Assembly (NCBI GenBank): GCA_000504425.1
Contig: KI632513.1
Location: 1,772,857 to 1,836,856, forward strand
Length of the DNA: 64,000 nt
Reading direction: 5' to 3'
From: Rhodopseudomonas palustris JSC-3b
GTDB lineage: Bacteria; Pseudomonadota; Alphaproteobacteria; Rhizobiales; Xanthobacteraceae
Below, piece by piece: positions 9,362-18,467 of this stretch. The notes beneath the pieces are model-generated. The model was not told the DNA's origin, searched no databases, and saw only the letters and a program-made list of their open reading frames with translations. A program made the position numbers and the translations under genes. The number at the start of each line of letters is the position of its first letter. The first letter of the stretch is position 1.

Positions 9362-10954
9362 TCAGTGATCAGCCGGCGCCTCGGCCGGATTGGCCGGCTT
9401 GGCGAACAGCACCACCAGCGTGCTGAGCGCGACATAGATCAGCGTCAGCATCAAGAAGGTGTCGGCGAAACTCATCACCACCGCCTGACGGTGCACGATC
9501 TGGTTGAGTTGCTTCAAGGCCATCAGCGACGCATCACCCATGCCCTGAAATTTCTGGGTCAGCATGTTCAAGGTCTCGACCGCCTTGGTGTTGGCCCAGG
9601 TGACCTTGTCGTGCAGCCGCGAGATATGAAAATCGGTGCGGTGATCGAGCGCGGTGTTGATCAGCGCCAGCCCCAGCGCGCCGCCGAGATTGCGCATCAG
9701 GTTGAACAAGCCGGAGGCGTTTTTCACCCGCGACGGCGCCAGCGTGCCGAGCGCGATGGTGTTGACCGGCACCATCATCAGCATCATGCCGACGCCGCGG
9801 AAGATCTGCGGCCAGAGCAGTTCGTTGAAATCATAGTCGCGGGTGATCGAGGTCATCAGCCAGGTGCCGAATGAGAACATCAGCATGCCGATCGCGATCA
9901 TCAGCCGCATGTCGATCTTCTGCATCAGCCGGCCGACCAAGGGCGCCGACAAGAACATCGCCGCGCCGGAGATGAACATGGTCTCGCCGATCATCAGCGC
10001 GCTATAGCCGCGCACTTCGGCGAGATAGCGCGGATAGACGTAAGTCAGGCCATAGAGGCCAATGCCGACGAAAAACGCGAACATGCAGCCGAGGCCGAAA
10101 TTGCGATTCGCAAAGGCCCGGATATCGACGATCGGCTCGCGCGCGGTCAGCACGCGCCAGAAGAACAGCACCGCCGAGATCACGCACACCACCGCGAAGA
10201 TCGCGATCGAGTCGTCGGAGAACCAGTCGTTGCGCGGGCCCTCTTCCAGCACATATTCCAGCGAGCCGAGGAAGCCAGCCATGAAGCCGAGCCCCCACCA
10301 ATCGAAATGCTGCAGCAGCTCGAAATGCGGCTCATCGAAATCGACCAGCGCCAGCACGCCGAGCGTGATGCCGATCCCCGGAATGACGTTGATGAAGAAC
10401 AGCCAGTGCCACGACAGCGCGTCGGTGATGTAGCCGCCGACGGTCGGGCCAATCGTTGGCGCCAGCGTCGCCACGAGACCAATGATCGGGCCGACGATGT
10501 GAAACTTGCTGCGCGGAAACACGGTGTAGGCCGAAGCGAACACCGTCGGGATCATGCCGGCGCCGACAAAACCCTGGATCGCGCGCCACAGGATCATCTG
10601 CTCGATCGACGAAGTCAGCCCGCACATCAGGCTGGCGACGGTGAAACCGGCCGCCGAGATCGCAAACAGATAACGGGTGCCGAATGCGCGCGACAGGAAG
10701 CCGGATAGCGGGATCGCGATCACTTCGGCGATCAGATAGGAGGTCTGCACCCAGGCGACTTCGCTGGAGCTGGCCGACAGCCCGGCCTGAATGTCGGTGA
10801 GCGAGGCCGAGACGATCTGGATGTCCAGGATCGCCATGAACATCCCGAACACCATGATCAGAAACGCCAGCAGACGTTTCGGCGCAATATGTTCGGCGAC
10901 GGCGGCCGGCGACGCGCCGCCAGCGCTGGAGGATGCGGAGATCGAAGCCGACAT
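9362..10954 (-). CDS. DHA2-family MFS multidrug efflux transporter (EmrB-like)
   Basis: This inner-membrane, proton-driven drug exporter has 14 predicted membrane segments. Features of the EmrB/QacA group are visible: ILDIQIVSASLTDIQAGL in the first helix, SYLIAEVIAIPLSGFLS, and the motif-C-like GLVATLAPTIGPTVGGYI. The ATG at 10954 was preferred to an upstream TTG and gives 530 residues. It begins 33 bp after the HlyD/EmrA-like gene and is almost certainly co-transcribed with it. The pair would work with an outer-membrane TolC-type channel, not present here. The divergent TetR gene and its palindromic operator suggest substrate-induced expression. Confidence 0.92.
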   Translation of the reverse strand: MSASISASSSAGGASPAAVAEHIAPKRLLAFLIMVFGMFMAILDIQIVSASLTDIQAGLSASSSEVAWVQTSYLIAEVIAIPLSGFLSRAFGTRYLFAISAAGFTVASLMCGLTSSIEQMILWRAIQGFVGAGMIPTVFASAYTVFPRSKFHIVGPIIGLVATLAPTIGPTVGGYITDALSWHWLFFINVIPGIGITLGVLALVDFDEPHFELLQHFDWWGLGFMAGFLGSLEYVLEEGPRNDWFSDDSIAIFAVVCVISAVLFFWRVLTAREPIVDIRAFANRNFGLGCMFAFFVGIGLYGLTYVYPRYLAEVRGYSALMIGETMFISGAAMFLSAPLVGRLMQKIDMRLMIAIGMLMFSFGTWLMTSITRDYDFNELLWPQIFRGVGMMLMMVPVNTIALGTLAPSRVKNASGLFNLMRNLGGALGLALINTALDHRTDFHISRLHDKVTWANTKAVETLNMLTQKFQGMGDASLMALKQLNQIVHRQAVVMSFADTFLMLTLIYVALSTLVVLFAKPANPAEAPADH

Positions 10955-10987
10955 GCAGGCGCCCAAGCGGGCCGCTAAAAAGCGGCG

Positions 10988-12199
10988 TTACTCTTTGGTG
11001 TTGATGCTGACGTAAACCGACATGCCGGCGCGCAGCAGGTGTTCGCGCGCCACTTCATCCGGCACCCGGACCCGCACCGGCACGCGCTGCACGATTTTGG
11101 TGAAATTGCCGGTGGCGTTGTCGGGCGGCAGCAGCGTGAACACCGCGCCCGCGGCCGGCGACAGGCTTTCGACCGTGCCGGCGATGGCACGGCCGGCATA
11201 GGCGTCCACCGAGATGTTGACCGGCTGGCCGGGCTTGATGCGGCGCAGCTGGGTTTCCTTGAAATTGGCGTCGATATAGACGCCCTGCAGCGGCACGATG
11301 TTGCCGAGCCGCTGGCCGGCCTGCACGAAGTCGCCCGTGTTGACCAGCCGGTTCGAGAACACGCCATCAACCGGCGCACGGACCGCAGTGAAATCGAGAT
11401 CGCGCTCGGCCTTGGCGAGCGACGCCTTCAGCTCATCGAGCTGGGCGCGCGCCTCTTGCTGCTGGGCCTTGGTCACTTCCACCGTGTCGATCGCGGCATT
11501 GAACGCGGCCTGCGCGGCCTGCACCGCGGCCTCGCCCTGGTCGCGGCTAGCCTGCGAACCTTCAAAAGTGGCGCGCGAGGCAAAGCCCTTGGTGTTGAGC
11601 GCCTGCTGACGATCGAAATCGAGCGCGGCGCGCTTGGAAGCCGCGTCAGCCGAAGCGAGCTGCGCCCGCGCCTGCTCGACCGCGCTTTCCTGCGCGATCA
11701 CCTGCCGGCCGATCCGGGCAATGGTCGCCTCTTGGGTCGCGACCTTGGCGCGCGCGGCATCGACCGCGATCCGGTAGTCGCCATCATCGATCCGGAACAC
11801 CACGTCGCCGGCGCGCACCTGAACATTGTCGCCCGGCAGGATCGCGGCGACATGGCCGGCGACCTTGGCGCCAAGCATGGTGTTGTTGGCGCGCACATAG
11901 GCATCGTCGGTGCTGACCACGAAACGGCCAACCAGCAGGTAATGTCCGGCGAAGGCCGCAGCAGCCACCGTCAGCACGGCGCCGACGCCAATGCCGATCA
12001 GCTTGCGCTTGTTCGGGGTGGGCTTGCCGTTGAGGGCGGCGAGATCATCGGAGGTCAAGGGCTCGGACGCGACCTGCGGCGCCCCCGGCTCCCGCTCGGT
12101 CTTGGCGCGGCGCAGCTCCGACACCGCCGCGGCCCGCGCTTCGCCCGCTTCGGTCTCGGCCGACATCACCCGGGCGGTCTGGTCGCGTGTTCCGCCCAT
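10988..12199 (-). CDS. HlyD/EmrA-family membrane fusion protein
   Basis: This is the periplasmic adaptor of the efflux pair with the adjacent DHA2 transporter. The 403-residue protein has a cytoplasmic N-terminus, one membrane anchor (about residues 68-90), a biotinyl-lipoyl half-domain (VSTDDAYVRANNTMLGAKV), a long Ala/Gln-rich alpha-helical hairpin (about 145-265) and a beta-barrel region (FTAVRAPVDGVFSNRLV, then KPGQPVNISVDAY). The ATG at 12199 has GAGGAGG about 6 nt upstream and was preferred to an upstream start at 12232. The operator at 12264-12296 lies about 65 bp upstream. Confidence 0.92.
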   Translation of the reverse strand: MGGTRDQTARVMSAETEAGEARAAAVSELRRAKTEREPGAPQVASEPLTSDDLAALNGKPTPNKRKLIGIGVGAVLTVAAAAFAGHYLLVGRFVVSTDDAYVRANNTMLGAKVAGHVAAILPGDNVQVRAGDVVFRIDDGDYRIAVDAARAKVATQEATIARIGRQVIAQESAVEQARAQLASADAASKRAALDFDRQQALNTKGFASRATFEGSQASRDQGEAAVQAAQAAFNAAIDTVEVTKAQQQEARAQLDELKASLAKAERDLDFTAVRAPVDGVFSNRLVNTGDFVQAGQRLGNIVPLQGVYIDANFKETQLRRIKPGQPVNISVDAYAGRAIAGTVESLSPAAGAVFTLLPPDNATGNFTKIVQRVPVRVRVPDEVAREHLLRAGMSVYVSINTKE

Positions 12200-12263
12200 G
12201 GCGGCCTCCTCGTGCACTATCGTTGAACGCAAGTCTTCCAGACCTGCTCTCCCTGACCTGCCG

Positions 12264-12296
12264 ATAGCATTGACCGAACCGTTCGGTCAATGCTAT
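12264..12296. promoter_or_regulatory. 33-bp perfect palindrome, probable TetR operator
   Basis: Two 16-base arms (ATAGCATTGACCGAAC and GTTCGGTCAATGCTAT) are exact reverse complements around a single central C. The element lies between the divergent efflux operon (start 12199) and the tetR gene (start 12372). That is the usual place for a TetR repressor to control both. The core ACCGAACCGTTCGGT is typical of operators for this repressor class. Confidence 0.85.
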
Positions 12297-12371
12297 TTGC
12301 GAAACATCCGCAGCCTGCCGGGCACCGCCGCCCGGCCCATCCACCTCATGGTCAAAGGACAGTTTGGAGAA

Positions 12372-13016
12372 ATGCCCCGATTGTCGCCGTCAGAGGCCGC
12401 CCCGACCCCGGACGAGCATTGCGCCAAGCGCCGGCAGATTTTGACCGGGGCGCGCGCCATGTTCCTGGAACATGGCTTTGACGGCGCCAGCATGGGCGAG
12501 ATCGCCAAGGCGGCGGGCGTCTCGAAGGGCACGCTCTATGTCTATTTCGCCGACAAACACTCGCTGTTCGTGGCGATTGTCGAGGCCGAAATCCACGACC
12601 AGGGCTGGGGCAGCTTCGACTTCTCGGCCGACACCGATGTCGAGCGGCAATTGCGCGGCTTTGGCCAGGCTTACATCCAGACCTTGTGCAAACCGCGCAG
12701 CAGTTCGGCGATCCGCACGGTGATGGCGATTGCCGAACGGATGCCCGAAGTTGGGCGCAGCTATTATGAACGGGTGATCGCCCAGACCGTGCGCCGCTTG
12801 GGCGAGGCGCTCAAGCGCCAGGTCGAGGCCGGGGTGCTCAAGATCGACGACTGCGAATTCGCCGCCTCGCAATTCATGATGAGCTGCCAGGCCTCGCTAT
12901 TCCTGCCATTCGTGTTTCAGGCCACGCCGCAACCGACGCCGGAGCGAATCGCCGCGGTAGTCGATAGCGCGACCCGAATGTTCCTGGCCGCCTATCGCGT
13001 GCCGTCGTCATCCTGA
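12372..13016 (+). CDS. TetR/AcrR-family transcriptional regulator
   Basis: The N-terminal helix-turn-helix domain is clear: RRQILTGARAMFLEHGFDGASMGEIAKAAGVSKGTLYVYFADKHSLF, read in parts over residues 20-66. A C-terminal helical ligand-binding/dimerisation domain follows, with the TetR_C-type EFAASQFMMSCQASLFLPF segment. The chosen ATG gives 214 residues; an in-frame ATG at 12348 would add eight. It is divergent from the efflux pair, with a 33-bp palindrome between, so it probably represses the pump and itself and releases when a drug binds. The ligand cannot be read from sequence. Confidence 0.9.
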   Translation: MPRLSPSEAAPTPDEHCAKRRQILTGARAMFLEHGFDGASMGEIAKAAGVSKGTLYVYFADKHSLFVAIVEAEIHDQGWGSFDFSADTDVERQLRGFGQAYIQTLCKPRSSSAIRTVMAIAERMPEVGRSYYERVIAQTVRRLGEALKRQVEAGVLKIDDCEFAASQFMMSCQASLFLPFVFQATPQPTPERIAAVVDSATRMFLAAYRVPSSS

Positions 13017-13035
13017 CAGGCCGAAGCGGCCCGCC

Positions 13036-14163
13036 CTATTCGTTATTGTAATCGTCCTCGTCGCCGTGGCTCGAGCGCGAGCCGCCGCGGCGATGGCCGC
13101 CGAGCCCGCTGGTGTAGGACGGCACCGCCGCAAAGGCGTTGTGGCGCTGCAGGCGCCCGGCGATCGCCTCGCCCGAGACCGCGACCGGCTTGCACACCTG
13201 CCGCCCGCTGCTGCGCCGCATCAGGTCAACATGGATGTGGTCGTAGTGATAGATGTTGGAGCCCGGCGACAACACCGTGCTGAAATATTCGCAAGCCGAG
13301 GCGTGCACATCGCGCAAAAAGCCCTGCTCCTCCGGCAGCCCTTTCCAGCCATCGCGCACCGTGACGCGCCGTCCATCGGCGAAGGTGAAGCCGGCAATAT
13401 CAAAGGCATTGCCAAAGGCGTGTTCGGAGATGCGCGAGCGCGAATTGCCGTTCATGCCACGGCAGGAATAGGCCGAGATCTGCTTGATCTCGACCACCCG
13501 CGCCCCGAACCAGCGCAGCGCCGCTGGCTGCACCTGTTCGACCAGCCATTTGTCGAGCGTCGACACGATCGGACAGGCCAGGGTCGCGACCGGCTTGATG
13601 GTCACCGGCCCGACCGCGCCGGTGACATTGCCCATGCCGGAGCCGAGCCGCGGCGGCGCTGTATCATGCCCGCCGCCATAGGCCGAACCGCGCGGATCGC
13701 CTCGCCCCGAAGGGGCCGCACCCGGCCCGTCCGGCCCAAGCTCGGTCTCATCATCGGCGCTGCTGCCCGGCGCATTGAGCGGCACCGGGCCGGACCGCGA
13801 ACCATAGGCTGATGCGGGCGCCGCGGCCGGCTGATAGCTCGGTTGCTGATTGATCGGCCAGCGCGGCTGCGCCGCCCCGACCTGCCCGGGCGGGCGCAAT
13901 TCATCGGCAAAGCCGACCGCCCCGACCTCGCCCAGCGCCGCCACCTTGAGCGGATAATCGGCGCCGCATACGCCGGGACCTGAGATCGGATCGATCTGCA
14001 CCACGTCGGCGCTCATTTTGACCGCGCCGGATTTCAGGCATGCGACTTCGGCCTCGGCTCGCCAGGGCTCGCGCTCAGCGAACTGAAACAGTCCGCGACC
14101 GCATCCCGCCAACGAAACAAGGGCGATGGAGCCGACCAGAAACAAACGAACTCCGCGCGTCAT
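13036..14163 (-). CDS. Extensin-like (M15-fold) lipoprotein
   Basis: This is a 375-residue exported protein. The N-terminus is a lipoprotein signal with lipobox SLAGC, Cys21 being the acylation site. A long Pro/Gly/Ser-rich linker follows, then a C-terminal extensin-like domain. That domain contains RISEHAFGNAFDIAGF and YHYDHIHVDLM, an H...D and HxH pattern shared with zinc D-Ala-D-Ala carboxypeptidases of the M15 fold, so peptidoglycan hydrolysis is plausible. The true start is the ATG at 14163 rather than a TTG 18 bases earlier. Function beyond the fold is inferred. Confidence 0.85.
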   Translation of the reverse strand: MTRGVRLFLVGSIALVSLAGCGRGLFQFAEREPWRAEAEVACLKSGAVKMSADVVQIDPISGPGVCGADYPLKVAALGEVGAVGFADELRPPGQVGAAQPRWPINQQPSYQPAAAPASAYGSRSGPVPLNAPGSSADDETELGPDGPGAAPSGRGDPRGSAYGGGHDTAPPRLGSGMGNVTGAVGPVTIKPVATLACPIVSTLDKWLVEQVQPAALRWFGARVVEIKQISAYSCRGMNGNSRSRISEHAFGNAFDIAGFTFADGRRVTVRDGWKGLPEEQGFLRDVHASACEYFSTVLSPGSNIYHYDHIHVDLMRRSSGRQVCKPVAVSGEAIAGRLQRHNAFAAVPSYTSGLGGHRRGGSRSSHGDEDDYNNE

Positions 14164-14349
14164 GCGCGGACACTCGATCAATTTCTTTAAGGATTTGTTG
14201 TTGGCCTGTCTTCACCGGCTGTTAACCATCAGCCTGCGGCGAAGACACGCAGCTGCGCGGGAGCGCCCCGCTCCATTAAGGTTGAGCGGTTAGGTTAAGC
14301 AGTGGTTTACGTTGACGGCAGACGCGGCGATGCTCAACTGATCTGCATC

Positions 14350-14595
14350 ATGATCAAAGACGACGACGCTTTTCAGATCGATGCCAAGGGCAACCGCGTG
14401 CTGATCGGCCTTTCGGCCGAAGAGACCGAGGAGTTTTTTCGGCTCGAGGAGATCATCGCCAGCTCGTGCCCGCGCCCGCAAATCGGCGAAGTCGATTGGG
14501 TGATGCCGGAGGATGAGCGCTGGCTCGAACTCTACGAGAAGCACGAATCCGCCAAACGGCCGTTCCTGAACGCCGACAACAAGACCCGGCATTGA
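14350..14595 (+). CDS. Small acidic protein of unknown function
   Basis: This 81-residue soluble protein starts at ATG 14350 with MIKDDDAFQID; a GTG 48 bases upstream could also serve. It is rich in Asp and Glu and has no signal, membrane segment or recognisable motif. The region with EETEEFFRLEEII looks helical. It is divergent from the extensin-like gene. Codon use matches the neighbours, so it is probably a real gene, but I do not recognise a named family. Confidence 0.65.
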   Translation: MIKDDDAFQIDAKGNRVLIGLSAEETEEFFRLEEIIASSCPRPQIGEVDWVMPEDERWLELYEKHESAKRPFLNADNKTRH

Positions 14596-14661
14596 TCTTT
14601 TCGGGCGACGTTATCGCCCGCCGCGTGGCGCAGCGCGGCAGGCGAGCGCAGCGCGCGCCCG

Positions 14662-14997
14662 TTACCAGCTATCAGCCGTCCAACTGCGATAGTAATAGGT
14701 CGAGGACGACGGATAGTAATAATTGACCGCATGGCTGCGCCGGGTCTGACCCAGCCGCCGCGGCACATAGACGGTGGAACGCTCATGATAAGGGCCGCGA
14801 TCGACATCCGGATAGCGGCCGGTCTTCGGTGCCTTCGGGCCATAGGGGCCGAAATAATCATAAGGCCCGCTGGCGCTGCCGATCATCGCGCCAGCCATCA
14901 CGCCTCCGGCCACACCCGGGCCAATGCCATCATAGGCCTGCGCCGCGACCGGCCAAGTGATCGCCACGGCCGCAGCGATGATTGCCAACTTTGTCAT
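14662..14997 (-). CDS. Small secreted Tyr/Gly-rich protein, function unknown
   Basis: This is a 111-residue protein with a clear signal peptide (TKLAIIAAAVAITWPVAAQA) cleaved near residue 21. A glycine-rich stretch GPGVAGGVMAGAMIG and a Tyr/Pro/Arg-rich tail with several YY pairs follow. The ATG at 14997 has GAGG six bases upstream; the longer frame to 15234 lacks family-like content. It is presumably periplasmic or surface-associated. No enzyme motif is visible. It resembles the small glycine-zipper exported proteins elsewhere in this window only in style. Confidence 0.75.
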   Translation of the reverse strand: MTKLAIIAAAVAITWPVAAQAYDGIGPGVAGGVMAGAMIGSASGPYDYFGPYGPKAPKTGRYPDVDRGPYHERSTVYVPRRLGQTRRSHAVNYYYPSSSTYYYRSWTADSW

Positions 14998-15336
14998 GTG
15001 ACGCCTCGACTGCTTGCCTCTGCCCTGTTGCACGCCGGGCAGCTCCGGCCAGCCTATATCGGGCCCATCCATGGTGACAAGCAGCCGGCTGGCAGGCCCT
15101 GGCAGCGGCGGCGCTGAGACCACCAGCCGGTCCTTGGCGTCACCTCGACTCGACCCGCGCCGGCCCGGGACCGCCTCGCCCCGCCGCCCGTAAAAGCCCT
15201 CATGGCGAAACAAACCTTGCCGAGACGAAACCAATTTGGGCCACAGGTGAAAACGTCCGGAAACGGCTCCCTGCTAGGTTTTGTCATAACGCAGCGCCGC
15301 AAAGGCGCGCATGAGGCGCAAACAGAGGACAGGGAA

Positions 15337-16047
15337 ATGCTGGGAATTTCGGGATTCCGATCATCGTCTGGCCGTATCCTCGCCGTCGCCGCGCTGGCGC
15401 TGATGGCCAATGCCGCGTCGCCGGCCTTTGCTGCGCCGCTACCGCTATTCCCGTTCCTGCCGCTGCCGCCGGTGCAGCAGGCGCCCGAACCTCAGGTGCA
15501 GGCCATTCCCGATACCGATGACGACGGCGCCAGCACCGAGCTGCCGGCCCGGCTAAAACGCCAGATCGTCAACTACGCCACCCGCGAGGCGCCCGGCACC
15601 ATCGTGATCGATACCCCTAATACCTATCTGTATTTCGTGCTCGGCAATGGCCGCGCGGTGCGTTACGGCATCGGCGTCGGTCGCGACGGCTTTACCTGGT
15701 CCGGCGTGCAGTCGATCACCCGCAAGGCCGAGTGGCCGAACTGGACCCCGCCGGCGGAAATGATCGCCCGGCAGCCTTATCTGCCGCGCTTCATGGTCGG
15801 CGGCCCGGGCAACCCGCTTGGCGCGCGCGCCATGTATCTTGGCGGCACCATCTATCGCATTCACGGCACCAACGCGCCGAACACCATCGGCACCCGGGTG
15901 TCTTCGGGCTGTATCCGGCTGACCAATGCCGACGTTAGCGATCTGTACTCGCGCGTTCGCGTCGGCACCAAGGTGGTGGTGCTGCCGATGACCCGCCGCG
16001 CCGACATCCCCGTTCGTAGCCAGACGATCGCGTACAACAGGGAGTAA
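15337..16047 (+). CDS. L,D-transpeptidase (YkuD domain), exported
   Basis: This is a 236-residue periplasmic enzyme that forms 3-3 peptidoglycan cross-links or anchors proteins to the wall. A signal peptide ends near AFAAPLP. A proline-rich segment and the YkuD domain follow, with IHGTNAPNTIGTRVSSGCIRL containing the catalytic His and Cys (SSGCIRL). The ATG at 15337 follows a purine-rich AGGGAA; an earlier in-frame start at 15202 would disrupt the signal peptide. A paralogue with the same catalytic segment lies at 46408-47748. Confidence 0.93.
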   Translation: MLGISGFRSSSGRILAVAALALMANAASPAFAAPLPLFPFLPLPPVQQAPEPQVQAIPDTDDDGASTELPARLKRQIVNYATREAPGTIVIDTPNTYLYFVLGNGRAVRYGIGVGRDGFTWSGVQSITRKAEWPNWTPPAEMIARQPYLPRFMVGGPGNPLGARAMYLGGTIYRIHGTNAPNTIGTRVSSGCIRLTNADVSDLYSRVRVGTKVVVLPMTRRADIPVRSQTIAYNRE

Positions 16048-16231
16048 CAGCGCGCCGCCAGGGCATGGCGACACCGTCCGCACTGTCCGTTCGGCCAATC
16101 GTACAGCAATCGGCATGATCTGGTGCTGACGGGGTGTCGCAGCCCGCGTCAGCACGCTGCCGTAGAACTTCCCCATCTCGCGCGACAGGGCTAGTTTGGC
16201 GCCATCCGGTCCCCTGTCGTGGAGCCTTGTC

Positions 16232-16588
16232 ATGCGGCTCGATCCGCCCCGCCCCTCGCCCCTGCTGTCGCGCCGTTGGCTGCTGCTATCGTCGCTATCG
16301 GTGGCCAGCGCCTGCGTCGGTGCCGCGCTGACCGGATCGGCACTCGCTCAGAACGGCACTGAGGACCGCAGCTGTTCGCAGCTCTTTCCGCAGAAGATCA
16401 GCAAGGAAGCGGCGCGGCATGCGTCGTTCAGTGATTCCTATCGGCGCTGCGGCAATTGCCGGTTCTTCCTGGAGCCCGACCACTGCATCCAGGTCGAAGG
16501 CACGACCACGCCGGAATCGACCTGCTCGCTCTGGGCCGCGCTCGGCGGCCAGCTCGGCTGCACGCCGGACAAGCCGGTGAGACTCTAG
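16232..16588 (+). CDS. HiPIP-like Tat-exported iron-sulfur protein
   Basis: The 118-residue protein starts with a twin-arginine-type signal (SRRWLLLSSLSVASA) and a probable cleavage after LTGSALA. The mature part has Cys73, Cys76, Cys85 and Cys98 in the spacing C-x2-C-x8-C-x12-C, within the segment RRCGNCRFFLEPDHC to STCSLW. That spacing and the RCGNCRFF block match high-potential iron-sulfur proteins, small periplasmic electron carriers holding a [4Fe-4S] cluster. Two further Cys (48 and 110) are outside the motif. The start is ATG with GGAG eight bases upstream; a TTG 36 bases earlier is less likely. No redox partner is next to it. Confidence 0.78.
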   Translation: MRLDPPRPSPLLSRRWLLLSSLSVASACVGAALTGSALAQNGTEDRSCSQLFPQKISKEAARHASFSDSYRRCGNCRFFLEPDHCIQVEGTTTPESTCSLWAALGGQLGCTPDKPVRL

Positions 16589-16768
16589 CCGCGCGGCTTG
16601 CGTGCGCTGTGCGCCGATCATGGCAGCCCGCACTGCGATGACATGTCGATCATATCATGGTCGCAATCCCCGCCCATTCAGGCCACGCTGTCCACCCTTG
16701 AGGCGGCGGGTCTGGTGCGGTTCTGCCCGTGCCTGTAAAATCGCATCATGTGATTGCACGGGAAACTC

Positions 16769-18310
16769 ATGCGACTTAAGCCCATCCTGATCGGCGCCGC
16801 GGCGCTGACCGCGTCGTTCGTCGCGGGATCGTTCATCTATGACGCGCTGACACCGCGCCCCGCCAATGTGACGCCGCCGCCGCTCGCGCCGCTGCCCGCG
16901 CTGCCGACCGCCCGCACCTCGACGATCGTGGTGCCGGTCGCGATCCCGCTCACCGTGATCCGCGATCTCGCCGAACGCACCGCCCCGCGCAATTTCGCCG
17001 GCAAGGCGGCCAATCCGCTGCCGCAACTGTTGCAGGACGCCGACATCGCCTGGACCGCGACCCGCGGCGTGATCACCGCCAGCGGCACGCAGAGCCAGCT
17101 TGGCCTGGCGGCACCGATTTCCGGCACGCTCGCGGTCAAGGGTGCACTGTCCGGCAATGCCAAGACCGCGGTCAACGACGCGCTCGGCAAGCTGCTCGGC
17201 AGCAAGGCCGCCGAGCAGATCGGCGTCAACATCAAGTCGTTCAACGCCAATGCCGACATCAACGGCACGATCGCGATGGCGGCGCGCCCGGCGCTGACGC
17301 CGAACTGGCGAGTTGAGCCCAATCTCAGCGCCCAGGTCGCGCTCAACGATAATTCGGTGGCGGTGTCCGGCCTGCGCGTCAACGTGCCGGCGCAGGTCAA
17401 GCCGATGATCGACAAAGCGGTCAACGAGCAGCTGGCGCAATTGCAGCAGCGCATCCGCAACGACAGCGGGCTGGAACGCAACGCCCGGCAGGAATGGTCA
17501 AAATTGTGCCGCTCGATTCCGTTGCAGGGCATCGCCGTGCAGGGGCTGTGGCTGGAACTGCGCCCGACCAAGGCGCTGGCCGCGCAGCCCAAGGTCGAAA
17601 ACGGCGCCTTGGTGCTGACCATGGGCATCGAGACCGAAACACGGGTGACCGCGGCACAGACCAAGCCGGAATGCCCGTTCCCGGCCAATTTGAATTTTGT
17701 GCCGGCCGACCAGAACGGCGTGCATATCAGCGTGCCGATCGATACGCCGTTCACCGAAATCGACCGGATGCTGGAAGCGCAGCTGGCCAACAAGACGTTT
17801 CCGGAAGACGGCAGCGGCGCGGTCGAGATGACCGTGAAGCGTGCCAATGTCACCGCCTCCGGCGAGCGGCTGCTGATCTCGCTGCAGGTCAAGGCGCGCG
17901 AAAAGGCCAGCTGGTTCGGCCTCGGCGGCGATGCCACCGTGTTCATCTGGGGCAAGCCGCTGCTCGACGCCAAACAGCAGACATTGCGGCTTGGCGATCT
18001 TGAGGTCGCGGTGGAATCCGAGGCCGCGTTCGGCCTGCTGGGCAGTGCCGCCCGCGCCGCGCTACCGCTGGTGCAGCAGGCGCTCGCTGACAAGGCGGTG
18101 CTCGATTTGAAGCCGTTTGCGACCAATCTACAGCGGCGGCTGGGTGCGATGATCGCCGATTATCATCTCAATGAAGAAGGCATCCGCGTCGCCTCCGATA
18201 TCGAGAGCCTGCGGCTCACGGGGCTCGCGTTCGACGCCAAAACGCTGCGCGTCACCGCCGCAGCCGAAGGCTTTCTCAACGTGACGCTGACCGCGTTGCC
18301 GAAACTGTAG
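16769..18310 (+). CDS. DUF4403-family exported/membrane-anchored protein
   Basis: The 513-residue protein has an N-terminal hydrophobic anchor or signal (about residues 3-25), a Pro-rich linker, and a long mixed alpha/beta region consistent with DUF4403. Such proteins are predicted to be BPI/lipid-binding-like with internally repeated halves; FTEIDRMLEAQLANKTF and LRLGDLEVAVES are typical. No catalytic residues can be named. The ATG at 16769 follows GGGAAA. It lies 180 bp after the HiPIP-like gene. The family call is from remembered sequence style and is moderately sure; the function is unknown. Confidence 0.75.
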   Translation: MRLKPILIGAAALTASFVAGSFIYDALTPRPANVTPPPLAPLPALPTARTSTIVVPVAIPLTVIRDLAERTAPRNFAGKAANPLPQLLQDADIAWTATRGVITASGTQSQLGLAAPISGTLAVKGALSGNAKTAVNDALGKLLGSKAAEQIGVNIKSFNANADINGTIAMAARPALTPNWRVEPNLSAQVALNDNSVAVSGLRVNVPAQVKPMIDKAVNEQLAQLQQRIRNDSGLERNARQEWSKLCRSIPLQGIAVQGLWLELRPTKALAAQPKVENGALVLTMGIETETRVTAAQTKPECPFPANLNFVPADQNGVHISVPIDTPFTEIDRMLEAQLANKTFPEDGSGAVEMTVKRANVTASGERLLISLQVKAREKASWFGLGGDATVFIWGKPLLDAKQQTLRLGDLEVAVESEAAFGLLGSAARAALPLVQQALADKAVLDLKPFATNLQRRLGAMIADYHLNEEGIRVASDIESLRLTGLAFDAKTLRVTAAAEGFLNVTLTALPKL

Positions 18311-18403
18311 GCTGCCGAATTGTAGGGACGCGTTGAGCGCAGCGAGCCGAACGGCTTTCGCTGCGCTCAAGTGACGTCACCCGCCCTGACCTGCCCTGAC
18401 TTT

Positions 18404-18454
18404 CGTCATTGCGAGCGCAGCGAAGCAATCCAGCAACCTCGCGCGCAACGACGG
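18404..18454 (+). repeat. Dispersed repeat, family B (GTCATTGCGAGCG type), copy 1
   Basis: It begins GTCATTGCGAGCGCAGCGAA and ends with a degenerate inverse (CGCGCAACGACGG). A second copy is at 26711-26785 between thiE and thiC. It lies just downstream of the NDH-2 and DUF4403 genes, which converge. Confidence 0.75.
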
Positions 18455-18467
18455 TTAACGCTCGTCC

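Noticed and set aside
12264-12296. 33-bp palindrome considered as a terminator or attachment site
   Set aside because: It lies between divergent starts next to a TetR gene, has no T-run, and there is no integrase nearby.
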